From Defluviitoga tunisiensis (lineage in GTDB: Bacteria > Thermotogota > Thermotogae > Petrotogales > Petrotogaceae), in contig NZ_LN824141.1 in NCBI RefSeq assembly GCF_000953715.1, positions 680,676-744,675 on the forward strand: a DNA stretch of 64,000 bases, given 5' to 3'. A program made the translations under genes and the position numbers. Below are positions 55,974-64,000 of this stretch, piece after piece. Each line of letters opens with the position of its first letter. The first letter of the stretch is position 1. The notes below the pieces were generated by a model. It saw nothing but the letters and a program-made list of their open reading frames with translations. It was not told where the DNA came from and did not search any database.

Positions 55974-56396
55974 TTGAAAAAATTATTATTAATGTTATTT
56001 ATTGTAGGTATTATTTCAATAATATATGCTCAAAATGGTTTTCTGGGAAAGATTGATTATTTCGTTGAAATTACCGTTGGGGATGCAGCAATCGTTTCAG
56101 ATTCTAAATCGAAGGATCAAGGGCCACCACCTTGGGCTCCAGCGCATGGTTACAGAGCAAAATATACCTATCGATATTATCCTGATGCTTTTGTATACTA
56201 TGATACTAACAGAGGTCTCTATTTCTATCTTTCAAATGATAAATGGGAATTTTCACTATCGCTACCTTCTTTTATCAAGTTGAATAAGGATCAATCTGTT
56301 GTATTAGAAATGGATGTTGACAAACCATATATATTTCATTCAGAAGTTGTTGAGAGATATCCACCAAAAAATAACCGAAAAACACCAAAAAAGTAA
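55974..56396 (+). CDS. Small secreted protein with a GPPPWAPAHGY-type domain
   Basis: A 140-residue exported protein. Signal peptide KKLLLMLFIVGIISIIYA, then a Tyr-rich domain: GPPPWAPAHGYRAKY, RYYPDAFVYYDTNRGLYFYL, a WEFSLSLPSFIKL strand and the VVLEMDVDKPYIFHSEVVERY end. I recall similar small periplasmic proteins of unknown function in other bacteria but cannot name a family. The C-terminus is basic. TTG at 55974 lies nine bases after GAGGAG; GTG at 55965 abuts that site. Confidence 0.7.
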   Translation: MKKLLLMLFIVGIISIIYAQNGFLGKIDYFVEITVGDAAIVSDSKSKDQGPPPWAPAHGYRAKYTYRYYPDAFVYYDTNRGLYFYLSNDKWEFSLSLPSFIKLNKDQSVVLEMDVDKPYIFHSEVVERYPPKNNRKTPKK

Positions 56397-56492
56397 AAAT
56401 ACCCAAAAATTTCATATAAATATGGTTAATGTGAATTAATAGAAAAATAAAAGAGAAGCCACTTTAACCTATTTTCGCCCCTCTCAATATAA

Positions 56493-56519
56493 GGCAGCTA
56501 ATCTAAGCTGCCGATTTTT
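56493..56519 (+). terminator. Terminator of the small secreted protein gene
   Basis: GGCAGCT (56493-56499) pairs with AGCTGCC (56506-56512) with a six-base loop; GATTTTTA follows. The stem is short but GC-rich. Confidence 0.65.
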
Positions 56520-56573
56520 ATTTCATAATTAAATGTTAAAATTGTTATTAATACTATTTATTAATGTTAAATT

Positions 56574-56610
56574 AAAAAAGGCTTAGGATATATCCTATCT
56601 ATCCTAAGCC
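56574..56610 (-). terminator. Terminator of the GH130 operon
   Basis: GGCTTAGGATA (56580-56590) pairs with TATCCTAAGCC (56600-56610) in an 11-bp stem. On the minus strand six T follow immediately. It lies 13 bases after the GH130 stop codon. Confidence 0.88.
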
Positions 56611-56623
56611 TATAATGAAATAT

Positions 56624-57508
56624 TTATTCATTAATCCATTTGAAAACTTCTTCTTTTGAGATAGTAGCTAAAGCGATATAATTGTCTGCAGCTCCATAAT
56701 AAACATAATACTGGTCTTTATACTCTACCATAGCATCTGAGAAAACAACGTTTGGAACTCCTCCAAATATTTCCCATGTTTCTTCAGGTTCTAAAATTGG
56801 TTCTTCGGATCTTTTTAATACCTTTGTAGGATCATTTAAATCTAGTAGCATAAATCCAAGTCTGTAAATAGGTCGAGCGTCGTCTTGGACTCCATGATAT
56901 AAAAATAGCCAACCATACGGAGTTTTCAACGGAGGACCTCCCGCTCCTATCTTCAAGTTATCCCAATAGTTTTTACGTGGTGATGCAATTTTCACATAGT
57001 TACTCCAATGAAGTAAATCATCAGAATATGCAAACCAAATATCTGGTTCTAATCTATGAATAAGGACATACTGACCATTAATTTTTTCGGGGAATAAGGC
57101 AGCATCTTTGTTAGGGCTTTCGGGTAATATTATTCCATATCTTTCCCAAGAGATAAAATTTTTTGTAGAAGCCATAGCCACACTTATATTCTTTGGAGAA
57201 TATGCTGTATAACACATGTAGTATCTACCATTTAAAAAAGTAAGCCTTGGATCTTCTACTCCGTACAACTCATTTTGATGTTGGGGTTCAAAAACTGGTC
57301 TTTCCATTCTGTTAAAATGAACTCCATCCAAACTTACAGCATACCCCATTCTTGAAACCATGTCTTCACCTTGTGCTCGATAGAGCATATGAAATAGTTC
57401 GCCATCATACACTACAGCCGGATTGAATACAAATCTTGATTCCCATAAGTGCATAGGGTTTGGAGCGAACAAGGGGTTTAATGGATGCCTTTTTAGTTTC
57501 AAATTCAA
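56624..57508 (-). CDS. GH130 family glycoside phosphorylase/hydrolase
   Basis: A 294-residue five-bladed beta-propeller enzyme. Family signatures are the NPAVVYDGELFHMLYRAQG region (about residues 28-46), GVEDPRLTFLNGRYYMCYT, KDAALFPEKINGQYVLIHR, GAGGPPLKTPYGWLFLYHG and YYGAADNYIALA near the C-terminus. GH130 members mostly phosphorolyse beta-mannosides such as mannosyl-glucose or mannobiose. The GVEDPR Asp is the likely proton donor. It is the last gene of the LacI-controlled ABC operon, suggesting intake of beta-mannose oligosaccharides. Confidence 0.9.
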   Translation of the reverse strand: MNLKLKRHPLNPLFAPNPMHLWESRFVFNPAVVYDGELFHMLYRAQGEDMVSRMGYAVSLDGVHFNRMERPVFEPQHQNELYGVEDPRLTFLNGRYYMCYTAYSPKNISVAMASTKNFISWERYGIILPESPNKDAALFPEKINGQYVLIHRLEPDIWFAYSDDLLHWSNYVKIASPRKNYWDNLKIGAGGPPLKTPYGWLFLYHGVQDDARPIYRLGFMLLDLNDPTKVLKRSEEPILEPEETWEIFGGVPNVVFSDAMVEYKDQYYVYYGAADNYIALATISKEEVFKWINE

Positions 57509-57534
57509 GATAAATCCCTTCCTTTCTTAGTTTC

Positions 57535-58368
57535 TTATTTTAATGTCATTGATATGCCTTGCAAGAAAGCTTTTCTGAAAATAATAAATATTAAAACCAT
57601 TGGAATAGTTTGTATAACAGACCCAGCCATTATGGGACCAACATACGCACCATATTCATGATTAAAAGTAGCTAATAGTACAGAAAGTGGCATTTTATTA
57701 TAGTCTTGAATTACTATTAAAGGCCACATGAAGTTATCCCATATACCAATGAATGTGAAAAGCCCAACTATAGCCATAGCCGAATTGTTCAATGGGACCA
57801 TTATTCTAAAAATTACGAAAAAATCAGATGCCCCATCCATCTTTGCAGCTTCTATATAGTCGTTGGGGGTTCCTTTGAAACTTTGGGTTAACATAAAAAT
57901 ACCCCAGCCACTCATAATCGAAGGTAGTATTAGTGCTCCATAACTATTTAGTAAATTCAGATTCCTAATCAAAATATACATTGGTATTGTAAACATAAAA
58001 CCAGGAAACACCATCTGAAATATAATAAAATTAAATATTCCTTCTCTAGCTTTAAATTTATATTTAGACAAAGCAAACGCAATAATTGCTGAACTTATCA
58101 AAACACATAAAGTTACAGTTATAGAAACAAACAAACTATTAAAAAAAGCTCTAACAAAAGGTCTATTCATTCTTTCGGCACTTTCTAGAATGAATCTAAA
58201 ATGTTCTAACGTGAATTTTGTAGGCCAAAATCGAGTATAAATTTCTGCAGATGGTTTTACAGATGCTAAAAAGAGCCATATATAAGGATACAGCCAAATT
58301 AGCGCCAAGCCAAACATAACTATGTGAAGGATTACGCTTCCTGTTTTTCTCATTTTTTTAGTTTTCAT
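57535..58368 (-). CDS. ABC sugar transporter permease (MalG-like)
   Basis: A 277-residue six-helix membrane protein with the EAA loop DYIEAAKMDGASDFFVIFRIMVPLN (about residues 169-193). Its ATG overlaps the stop of the upstream permease gene. It forms the second half of the import pore. As in the other sugar locus, no ATPase gene is present, so a shared ATPase is required. Confidence 0.92.
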   Translation of the reverse strand: MKTKKMRKTGSVILHIVMFGLALIWLYPYIWLFLASVKPSAEIYTRFWPTKFTLEHFRFILESAERMNRPFVRAFFNSLFVSITVTLCVLISSAIIAFALSKYKFKAREGIFNFIIFQMVFPGFMFTIPMYILIRNLNLLNSYGALILPSIMSGWGIFMLTQSFKGTPNDYIEAAKMDGASDFFVIFRIMVPLNNSAMAIVGLFTFIGIWDNFMWPLIVIQDYNKMPLSVLLATFNHEYGAYVGPIMAGSVIQTIPMVLIFIIFRKAFLQGISMTLK

Positions 58369-59252
58369 ACTAAATCAACTTCCCTCTCCATAATTTTTCT
58401 TACAAGCCAAACCATTCCAAAACTTATTCCAGCAACAAATACAGCCATTGTAGCAGCATATGTTGGATCCATTCTTTGAAATGAGGTTGTAATCATGTGC
58501 ATCATTGGAGTCAGAGTAGTTCTCATTGGACCTCCTCCAGTTATCATGTATGGTTCAGTAAATATTCCAAAAGCTAGAGTTATTGCCAATACCATAACCA
58601 TAACAATAGAAGGATTTAAAAGAGGTAAAGTGATTTTAAAGAACTTTGTAAAACCACCAGCTCCATCTAATTCTGCTGCTTCATATAAAGACTCAGGGAT
58701 GGCGCTAATTCCAGCATATAGAATTAGCCCATAATACCCGATAAATTTCCAGATAACTATTAAAGCAATTGAAAACATTGCTAGTGATGGACTTGTGAAC
58801 CATGGAATAGTTACTCCAAATAGATTATACAAGAGTTTATTTATAGGTCCATTTACTGCAAAAAGATTTGAGAACATTATTGAATATGCTACTCCTGATG
58901 ATACATTAGCGACTAAGAAAGAAAGAGTAACAAAGGTTTTTCCATATTTAAGCTTGTTTAAAGCGATTGCAAAAAGCATAGCTCCTAAAAGAACAAGAGG
59001 AATATAATATAGCATAAAACGAAAAACATTAAGAACGGTTTTCCAGAAAAGAGGGTCCGATAAGACCCTCGTTATGTTTTTAAAACCAACAAATTGAGGA
59101 GATCCTACAAATTTCCATTTAGAAAAAACTAGAATAAATAGCCAAACAAAAGGATAACCCCAAAATATAGCAGCATAAATGAGATATATAGAAGAAATTG
59201 AAAACCCTTTTATTGCCTCCTTCTTTGCTAAGTTTTTATTTTTTTTAGACAT
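58365..59252 (-). CDS. ABC sugar transporter permease (MalF-like)
   Basis: A 295-residue six-helix membrane protein with a Lys-rich N-terminus (MSKKNKNLAKKEAIKG) and the EAA loop SLYEAAELDGAGGFTKFFKITLPLL (about residues 189-213). ATG at 59252 lies just after AGGAGA; an in-frame TTG upstream would fall before that site. It pairs with the following MalG-like permease. Confidence 0.92.
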   Translation of the reverse strand: MSKKNKNLAKKEAIKGFSISSIYLIYAAIFWGYPFVWLFILVFSKWKFVGSPQFVGFKNITRVLSDPLFWKTVLNVFRFMLYYIPLVLLGAMLFAIALNKLKYGKTFVTLSFLVANVSSGVAYSIMFSNLFAVNGPINKLLYNLFGVTIPWFTSPSLAMFSIALIVIWKFIGYYGLILYAGISAIPESLYEAAELDGAGGFTKFFKITLPLLNPSIVMVMVLAITLAFGIFTEPYMITGGGPMRTTLTPMMHMITTSFQRMDPTYAATMAVFVAGISFGMVWLVRKIMEREVDLV

Positions 59253-59266
59253 TTTCTCTCCTACCT

Positions 59267-60520
59267 TTACCAAAGAATCTTATTTATAGCTTTAACAGCA
59301 TCGTCTAAAGCCTTTTGTGGATCTTTTTTCTGATACATTAAAGGTTCTATAAATTCAAAAGTCATTAAATCTTGAACATCGACTGTTTGAGTTATAGGTG
59401 CAGGAGGAACAGCGTAGGCAACATACTTAGCATATTCAGCTGCCAAAGGATTTTCATTCCAAAAATCTTTGAAATCTTCATTATCCAACAAATCTTCTCT
59501 TGCAGGAGGCATTTTTGTGTATTCAAGCCATTTTACATCAAAATCTTCCTTTGTAAATAACCATTTTACGAAATCCCAAGCTTCTTTTTGATGTTTTGAA
59601 CTTTTAAGTATTACTAAACCTTTAGCGTCAGCAAAGGTGTAAATAGGTTTATCTTTTGGATAATTGTCAGGAACTGGTGGAGGTGTAATTACAATGTCAT
59701 TAATAATTTCAGGAAATTGTGTTTGAGCAAAAGATATTTCCCAAGGACCTCTTAAACCACCTGCTATAGCACCAATATAAAGAGGATTGCTTACAAGTTC
59801 TACAGCAGTCCATCCGTTTTTAAACATTGTATCAATAAAAGTAGCAACTTCTTTTCCTGGTTCGTTATTAAAGATAGCTCTACCTTTAGATGTATCTATA
59901 TAAGGTTCTCCTTCACTAGCAGCATAATAATAAGTAATGAAGTCAAACCATCTATCCCACCAGTTTCTTCCTTGAATAATTTGAACAGAATATCTTTCTT
60001 GAGGTATAACAAATTTTTTTGAAAATTCATAGATTTCAGAGTAGGTTCGTGGTGGGGTATCAAAACCAGCTTCTTTAAGTAAAGAAGCTCTCCACCACAT
60101 CAGGATAGGATTTGAATAAATTGGTATGACGTAATTTTTACCGTCTATCTTCCACCCTTCAAGTATATTACCCATTTTTCTTTTTTCCACAACCTCATCA
60201 AATCCTTCAAGTTTGTCAAATTCGACAAGTTGATCGATTTCAACTAATTGAGCAGCAAAACCAGAGAAAATATTAGTACAGACGTCAGGTGCTCGTCCTG
60301 AAGCTATAGCTGTTAAAATTGCCTCTTCTGAGCTTCCAGCAGCTGGAATTGTTGACCATTCAATATCAATCTCAGGATGTAATTGTTCATATTCTGCAAC
60401 TAATTCCTTCCAAAAAACTTCCTGTTGTGGATCTGGTGCTGTCCAGAATACCAATTTAGTCACTGAAAAAGAAATCACACATAACAAAGCTACTAAAGAT
60501 AGAATCAACACTCTCTTCAT
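59267..60520 (-). CDS. ABC sugar transporter substrate-binding protein
   Basis: A 417-residue family 1 solute-binding protein. Signal peptide MKRVLILSLVALLCVISFS, then KLVFWTAPDPQQEVFWKELV, the YEQLHPEIDIEWSTIPA motif, and Trp/Tyr-rich ligand-binding segments (NWWDRWFDFITYYYA). It lies 14 bases before the first permease and directly after the LacI gene. The GH130 gene at the operon end suggests beta-mannoside or related oligosaccharide ligands; this is inference. Confidence 0.92.
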   Translation of the reverse strand: MKRVLILSLVALLCVISFSVTKLVFWTAPDPQQEVFWKELVAEYEQLHPEIDIEWSTIPAAGSSEEAILTAIASGRAPDVCTNIFSGFAAQLVEIDQLVEFDKLEGFDEVVEKRKMGNILEGWKIDGKNYVIPIYSNPILMWWRASLLKEAGFDTPPRTYSEIYEFSKKFVIPQERYSVQIIQGRNWWDRWFDFITYYYAASEGEPYIDTSKGRAIFNNEPGKEVATFIDTMFKNGWTAVELVSNPLYIGAIAGGLRGPWEISFAQTQFPEIINDIVITPPPVPDNYPKDKPIYTFADAKGLVILKSSKHQKEAWDFVKWLFTKEDFDVKWLEYTKMPPAREDLLDNEDFKDFWNENPLAAEYAKYVAYAVPPAPITQTVDVQDLMTFEFIEPLMYQKKDPQKALDDAVKAINKILW

Positions 60521-60521
60521 G

Positions 60522-61523
60522 TTACTTAACCTCCTTTTCTTTTTTAGTTGTTTCTCTTTCCATGAACGTGGTAAAAAGAGAAATCAATACAGGATGAGGA
60601 TTTTTCTCATTAATCAAGTCTATTAATCTGCTCAATGCGATGTTTCCCATCTCGTATTTAAAAACTTTAAGTGTAGAGAGTTTTGGTTCAGAAATTGAAG
60701 CAGATATAATATCATCGAAACCTATTAGTTGGATATCGTTTGGTACGGCAATCCCTATTTTTTTGAGTGTATTCAATATAGTTAAGGCTATAACATCATT
60801 TGATGCAAAAATAATTTCAGGATTTTTTGACAAAGCTAAATTCAATGCATACGAAATTCCTTCAGGGGTCTCATCACATTCAAATGTTTGAGGCAATAAA
60901 CCATTATCACTCATTGCAGCAGTATAACCATCAAATCTATCTCTAAAACCATAAAAACTAACAGAGCCATGAATGTGAACTATCCTAGTATAACCTCTTT
61001 CAATCATCTTATTTATAGCATAATAAGCTCCATCAAAACCGTTAGAAACAATTGAATCAACCTTAAGTGTAGGAATATAATTATCAACAAGAACTTTTGG
61101 TAGATCACATTCTTCTACACATCTAGGCAATTTATCGCCACCAACTACTAGAAAACCATCTATAGTTTTTAGAAAATCTCCCCTACATTCTTCAAATGTT
61201 TTTACTTCAAAAGATATATTGTTTTCTTTAGAATATGATTCAATACCTGTTAGTACAGTAAGATAAAATTCGCTTATACCGTAATGATCTCTATTTTTTA
61301 ATATTTTTGCGATTCTTTCACTGATAATAACTCCAATTTGAAAAGAAGTTTTCTTATTAGCAAGATCTCTGGCAATTGTTGAAGGTTTATAGTTTAATTC
61401 TTCAATGACTTTTAAAACTTTTTCTCTAGTTTTTTCTGAAACAGTATTTTTTGAATTTAAAACTCTTGAAACAGTAGCTATAGAAACTCCCGCTAATTTG
61501 GCGACTTCGTCTATTGTTGGCAT
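60522..61523 (-). CDS. LacI-family transcriptional regulator
   Basis: A 333-residue repressor. The N-terminal helix-turn-helix TIDEVAKLAGVSIATVSRVLN (residues 3-23) is followed by the hinge helix region KPSTIARDLANKK and a periplasmic-binding-protein-like effector domain with FDGAYYAINKMIERGYTRIVHI and IQLIGFDDIISASISEPKLST. It heads the transporter-GH130 operon. A palindromic GTAAGCGCTTAC lies just upstream of its own start, so autoregulation is likely, and another copy sits before the divergent alkaline phosphatase gene. Confidence 0.94.
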   Translation of the reverse strand: MPTIDEVAKLAGVSIATVSRVLNSKNTVSEKTREKVLKVIEELNYKPSTIARDLANKKTSFQIGVIISERIAKILKNRDHYGISEFYLTVLTGIESYSKENNISFEVKTFEECRGDFLKTIDGFLVVGGDKLPRCVEECDLPKVLVDNYIPTLKVDSIVSNGFDGAYYAINKMIERGYTRIVHIHGSVSFYGFRDRFDGYTAAMSDNGLLPQTFECDETPEGISYALNLALSKNPEIIFASNDVIALTILNTLKKIGIAVPNDIQLIGFDDIISASISEPKLSTLKVFKYEMGNIALSRLIDLINEKNPHPVLISLFTTFMERETTKKEKEVK

Positions 61524-61547
61524 AGGTAATTTTATCCTCCTTTATGT

Positions 61548-61594
61548 GTAAGCGCTTACGTAAACATTCTACCAAAAATTAAAGGTAAGTGCAA
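61548..61594 (-). promoter_or_regulatory. Promoter and LacI-type operator of the GH130 operon
   Basis: On the minus strand -35 TTGCAC (61589-61594) and -10 TAGAAT (61566-61571) are 17 bases apart. A perfect palindrome GTAAGCGCTTAC (61548-61559) lies seven bases downstream of the -10, at the expected start of transcription. The -35 region also reads TTGCGCTTGCAC (61589-61600), a degenerate copy of the same operator, so two repressor sites may act together. Confidence 0.8.
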
Positions 61595-61600
61595 GCGCAA

Positions 61601-61770
61601 TTTTAGACATTTAGGGTAATTTATGTTGAAATATTAGCATTTAAGTAGAAATAACCAGCAGTTTCCTTAGTCCGATAAATATATTTATCAAAACGTGAGA
61701 TATTTTATGATTTCTGAGCTTAAATTGCTTTAATGCTTTCTAATTATCTTTATTTGACTCTAATATTCTT
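61601..61770. other. Remaining part of the divergent regulatory gap
   Basis: AT-rich sequence between the two divergent promoters. It holds a TTGACT at 61754-61759 without a matching -10. No ORF, stem-loop or repeat stands out. Confidence 0.3.
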
Positions 61771-61819
61771 TTGAAATTATTGTCAATTATATTATAATAT
61801 TTTTGTAAGCGCTTACAAA
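61771..61819 (+). promoter_or_regulatory. Promoter and LacI-type operator of the alkaline phosphatase gene
   Basis: -35 TTGAAA (61771-61776) and -10 TATAAT (61793-61798) are 16 bases apart. The perfect 18-bp palindrome TTTGTAAGCGCTTACAAA (61802-61819) starts four bases after the -10 box and shares its core GTAAGCGCTTAC with the operator of the LacI gene. A repressor there would block initiation. Confidence 0.8.
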
Positions 61820-61865
61820 TAATTAGCTGGATTCAAGAGACTTCTTTAGAAAAAGGTGAGTTAAA

Positions 61866-63176
61866 ATGAAAAAAATAGTTTTAATCTTTCTTCTAATTGC
61901 TTTGTCATTGATTATATATGCAGGTGAAATTCAAAATGTCATATTATTTATTGGTGATGGAATGGGACAAAATCATGTGGTTGCAACTAGGTTTATAGAG
62001 GGTAAAGAACTCAATATGTTAAAAACAGACCTGTTCGGATATGTACAAACTTTTTCCTTAAATAATGAAGTGACAGATTCTGCTGCAGCTGCAACCGCAC
62101 TTGCTACGGGATATAAAACTAATAATGGAATGATCGGAATGCTTCCAAATTGTGAAGTTATTCCCAACTTGACAGAGATCTTATCTAATAACGGTTATAA
62201 AACAGGAATAGTAGTTACTTGCAGAGTTACTCATGCAACCCCTGCTGGGTTCTATGGGCATGTTGAAAGCAGAGATGAAGAATCAAAGCTTGCTAAGCAG
62301 TTAGTAGATAGCAATTTAATGGTTGTATTTGGTGGGGGAGCAAATTACTTTGAAGAGTTGCAAGAAGATTTGAAATTTAATAGGTTTGATTATTTAAAAA
62401 CAAAACAAGAGATGATTTCTTATGTTGGTAAAAAAGGGAAAAAGGTCATAGGTTTATTTAGTGAAGATCATCTTCATCCTGTAACTCAAAGAACCAGTGA
62501 TGAACCTACTTTACCTGAAATGACAAAAAAGGCAATAGAAATTTTGTCAAAAGATGGTAGTCCTTTCTTTCTTATGGTTGAGGGTTCTCAAATTGACATG
62601 AGATCTCATGAAAATGATCTAGATGGACTTATAAAAGAAGTCCTAGAGTTTGATGAAGCTATTGGAGTAGCGTTAGAATTTGCTGAAAAAAATCCTGATA
62701 CTCTGGTTTTAGTTACTGCTGATCATGAAACAGGTGGGTTAATTTTAAATGTGAGCGGTTTGAATTTAGCTACCAAGAAAGGACTGTCTATGCCTATCGG
62801 AGGTAGTCAAACTGTTGATTTAGAAACAATGAAGAATTTTCAAAAAGAAATTACTCAAGTAATATCACATTCATCAAATATAAATGAATTGAAAAATAGT
62901 ATAGAAAAATGTTTTGAAATTACTTTAACTCCAACAGAAATCAATTCCATTGAAGATTCACAAGATAGACATAGCGCAATTTTCAAAGTAATAGTTGGAA
63001 AAGCTAATTGCACAGCAAAATGGTCTACTACAGAACATACTGATGCATTAGTACCAATATATGCCTATGGACCTGGAGCCGAACATTTTAGCGAGGTTCT
63101 AGATAATACAGACGTACCTAAAACTATTTTACAATTGGTAGAAATTTCTTCTACTAGTTTAATAAAAACTCCATAG
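61866..63176 (+). CDS. phoA: Alkaline phosphatase (PhoA family), exported
   Basis: A 436-residue metalloenzyme with signal peptide (about residues 1-19). Metal and catalytic motifs are IGDGMG (Asp31), DSAAAATA with nucleophile Ser72, EGSQIDMRSHEND, TADHETGG and the C-terminal STTEHTDALVP. It hydrolyses phosphate monoesters outside the cytoplasm. AAAAGGTGAG precedes the ATG. The LacI-type operator over its promoter suggests it responds to a sugar signal, perhaps in addition to phosphate supply. Confidence 0.93.
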   Translation: MKKIVLIFLLIALSLIIYAGEIQNVILFIGDGMGQNHVVATRFIEGKELNMLKTDLFGYVQTFSLNNEVTDSAAAATALATGYKTNNGMIGMLPNCEVIPNLTEILSNNGYKTGIVVTCRVTHATPAGFYGHVESRDEESKLAKQLVDSNLMVVFGGGANYFEELQEDLKFNRFDYLKTKQEMISYVGKKGKKVIGLFSEDHLHPVTQRTSDEPTLPEMTKKAIEILSKDGSPFFLMVEGSQIDMRSHENDLDGLIKEVLEFDEAIGVALEFAEKNPDTLVLVTADHETGGLILNVSGLNLATKKGLSMPIGGSQTVDLETMKNFQKEITQVISHSSNINELKNSIEKCFEITLTPTEINSIEDSQDRHSAIFKVIVGKANCTAKWSTTEHTDALVPIYAYGPGAEHFSEVLDNTDVPKTILQLVEISSTSLIKTP

Positions 63177-63321
63177 ATTTTAGTAATATCAATGGCTTCA
63201 AAGTTAACCAGAAATAGCTCCAAGGTTGTAGTAAAGAAATTCAATGTCTAAATAATTATAGAATCTGAGTTTCATGATTTTAAAATGAGAATGAAAAATT
63301 TTGTAAGGAGGAGGTAGTAGG

Positions 63322-64000
63322 ATGAAAAATATTAGAATGTTTTTTGTGTGTTTGTTAGTTGTTTTAATGTCTGTTGCAGTATTTTCTGCTGAAAAGGTAA
63401 TAAAAGTTGTAACCGACCAAAAGACAAACCTTGAGGTACCTTATGTTATGAGTTTTTCTGAGTTATTGGATTTAGTTGGTGAAGATTTTGATGCAAATTG
63501 GTATTCTATTAGAGTGAAGGATTCAAATGGAAAAGATCTTCCATATCAATTAGTAGATGTTGATAAAAATGGGAAGATTTCATCAAAAGACTTACTTCAA
63601 TTTACCTTCAAAAAAGAAGCAAAATTAGTTGTTTCTGATGATTGGGATTTAGATTTACTTCAGTTTGCACCTAGTTTGAAAGTTGAAGAAAAAGATGGTG
63701 AATATATTGTATCTTCTGACAAATTTACAGTAAAGGTGAATTCTTATGGCCTTGCTAGCTTTGTCAAATTCAATAATGCTGAAGGGAATTTGTACAATGA
63801 GCTTGGAACAGCAAGAGTAGCAGGTTGGTCTGGAAGCACATATTATGTCGACGGATATTTAGGTAAACATGTGGAAACAACTTCTTCTGGTCTAAAGGTT
63901 AAAGAATTAAATGTATTTCAGCCAGGTCCGGTTGCGGTTACTGTTGAAGCATTATTATATTATGAAGAATTACCAGGTTTTAACCAGAAGATAACCACCC
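63322..64000 (+). CDS. Secreted protein, N-terminal part (runs off window), unassigned
   Basis: The first 226 codons of an open frame that continues past the window. Signal peptide (MKNIRMFFVCLLVVLMSVAVFS), then a beta-rich region. DVDKNGKISSKD (about residues 81-92) fits the DxDxNGxIxxxD calcium-loop pattern of EF-hand and dockerin motifs. Later parts (NAEGNLYNELGTARVAG, VDGYLGKHVETTSSG) resemble sugar-binding or polysaccharide-lyase-associated domains only vaguely. AAGGAGGAGGT precedes the ATG. It follows phoA by 145 bases with no clear terminator between. Confidence 0.6.
   Translation, partial: MKNIRMFFVCLLVVLMSVAVFSAEKVIKVVTDQKTNLEVPYVMSFSELLDLVGEDFDANWYSIRVKDSNGKDLPYQLVDVDKNGKISSKDLLQFTFKKEAKLVVSDDWDLDLLQFAPSLKVEEKDGEYIVSSDKFTVKVNSYGLASFVKFNNAEGNLYNELGTARVAGWSGSTYYVDGYLGKHVETTSSGLKVKELNVFQPGPVAVTVEALLYYEELPGFNQKITT

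Overview
The window looks like a stretch of chromosome from a low-GC member of the Thermotogota, most like the Petrotoga/Defluviitoga group. This rests on the AT-rich sequence, the rpmH-rnpA-yidD-yidC-jag block, an rnfCDGEA operon, the frr-uppS-cdsA string and several ABC sugar-uptake operons paired with thermophile-type glycoside hydrolases. The assignment is inferred from gene content; no marker phylogeny could be run. I saw no insertion sequence, prophage or CRISPR array.

Layout. Bases 1-3266: start of a DUF89 protein (minus), then ribosomal protein L34, RNase P protein, YidD, YidC and Jag. 3330-5730: a degenerate sugar-kinase-like protein, tRNA-Glu(CTC) and the housekeeping sigma factor. 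6081-10907: an Rnf ion-pumping operon in the order C-D-G-E-A, with an internally duplicated RnfG and no rnfB. 10979-13030: a secreted purple-acid-phosphatase-like protein. 13192-18514: frr, uppS, cdsA, a pseudopilin and alaS. 18519-25245: a patatin lipase, a catalytically dead-looking patatin twin, then a reduced type IV pilus/type II secretion set (PilC-like, pseudopilin, PilM/N/O-position proteins, secretin). 25279-34082: a MEMO-family protein, the YloU/YloV pair, glyQS, an RNase-H-fold nuclease, a CHR transporter pair and a thymidylate kinase-like protein. 34090-38478: cardiolipin synthase, then a TrpXYZ-type ABC transporter. 38670-46464: a RecB/AddA-like helicase-nuclease, an M20 peptidase, a CBS-ACT protein, glycogen synthase and galT. 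47007-55444: a ROK regulator, ABC importer, GH66 dextranase-like enzyme and GH31 alpha-glucosidase, together an alpha-glucan/isomaltooligosaccharide locus. 55487-56396: two small membrane or secreted proteins around a perfect 30-bp palindrome. 56624-61523 (minus): a LacI regulator, ABC importer and GH130 glycoside phosphorylase. 61866-64000: alkaline phosphatase and the start of a secreted protein.

The most striking feature is the leader of the TrpXYZ-type operon (35566-35802). A perfect sigma-A promoter drives a 38-codon ORF containing seven consecutive aromatic codons (Tyr-Phe-Tyr-Phe-Trp-Tyr-Trp). These codons lie in and just before the 5' arm of a long hairpin. Downstream is a strong intrinsic terminator whose 5' arm can instead pair with an 8-nt segment of that hairpin. 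The layout reads as a ribosome-mediated attenuator sensing aromatic aminoacyl-tRNA, unlike the T-box control known for TrpXYZ in streptococci.

Other notable points: a repressor-operator palindrome embedded in a complete promoter at 55781-55825; LacI-type operators placing alkaline phosphatase under apparently the same control as the GH130 operon; a probable AUA start codon in a pilus gene; and a repeated non-coding element of about 100 nt upstream of at least two genes.
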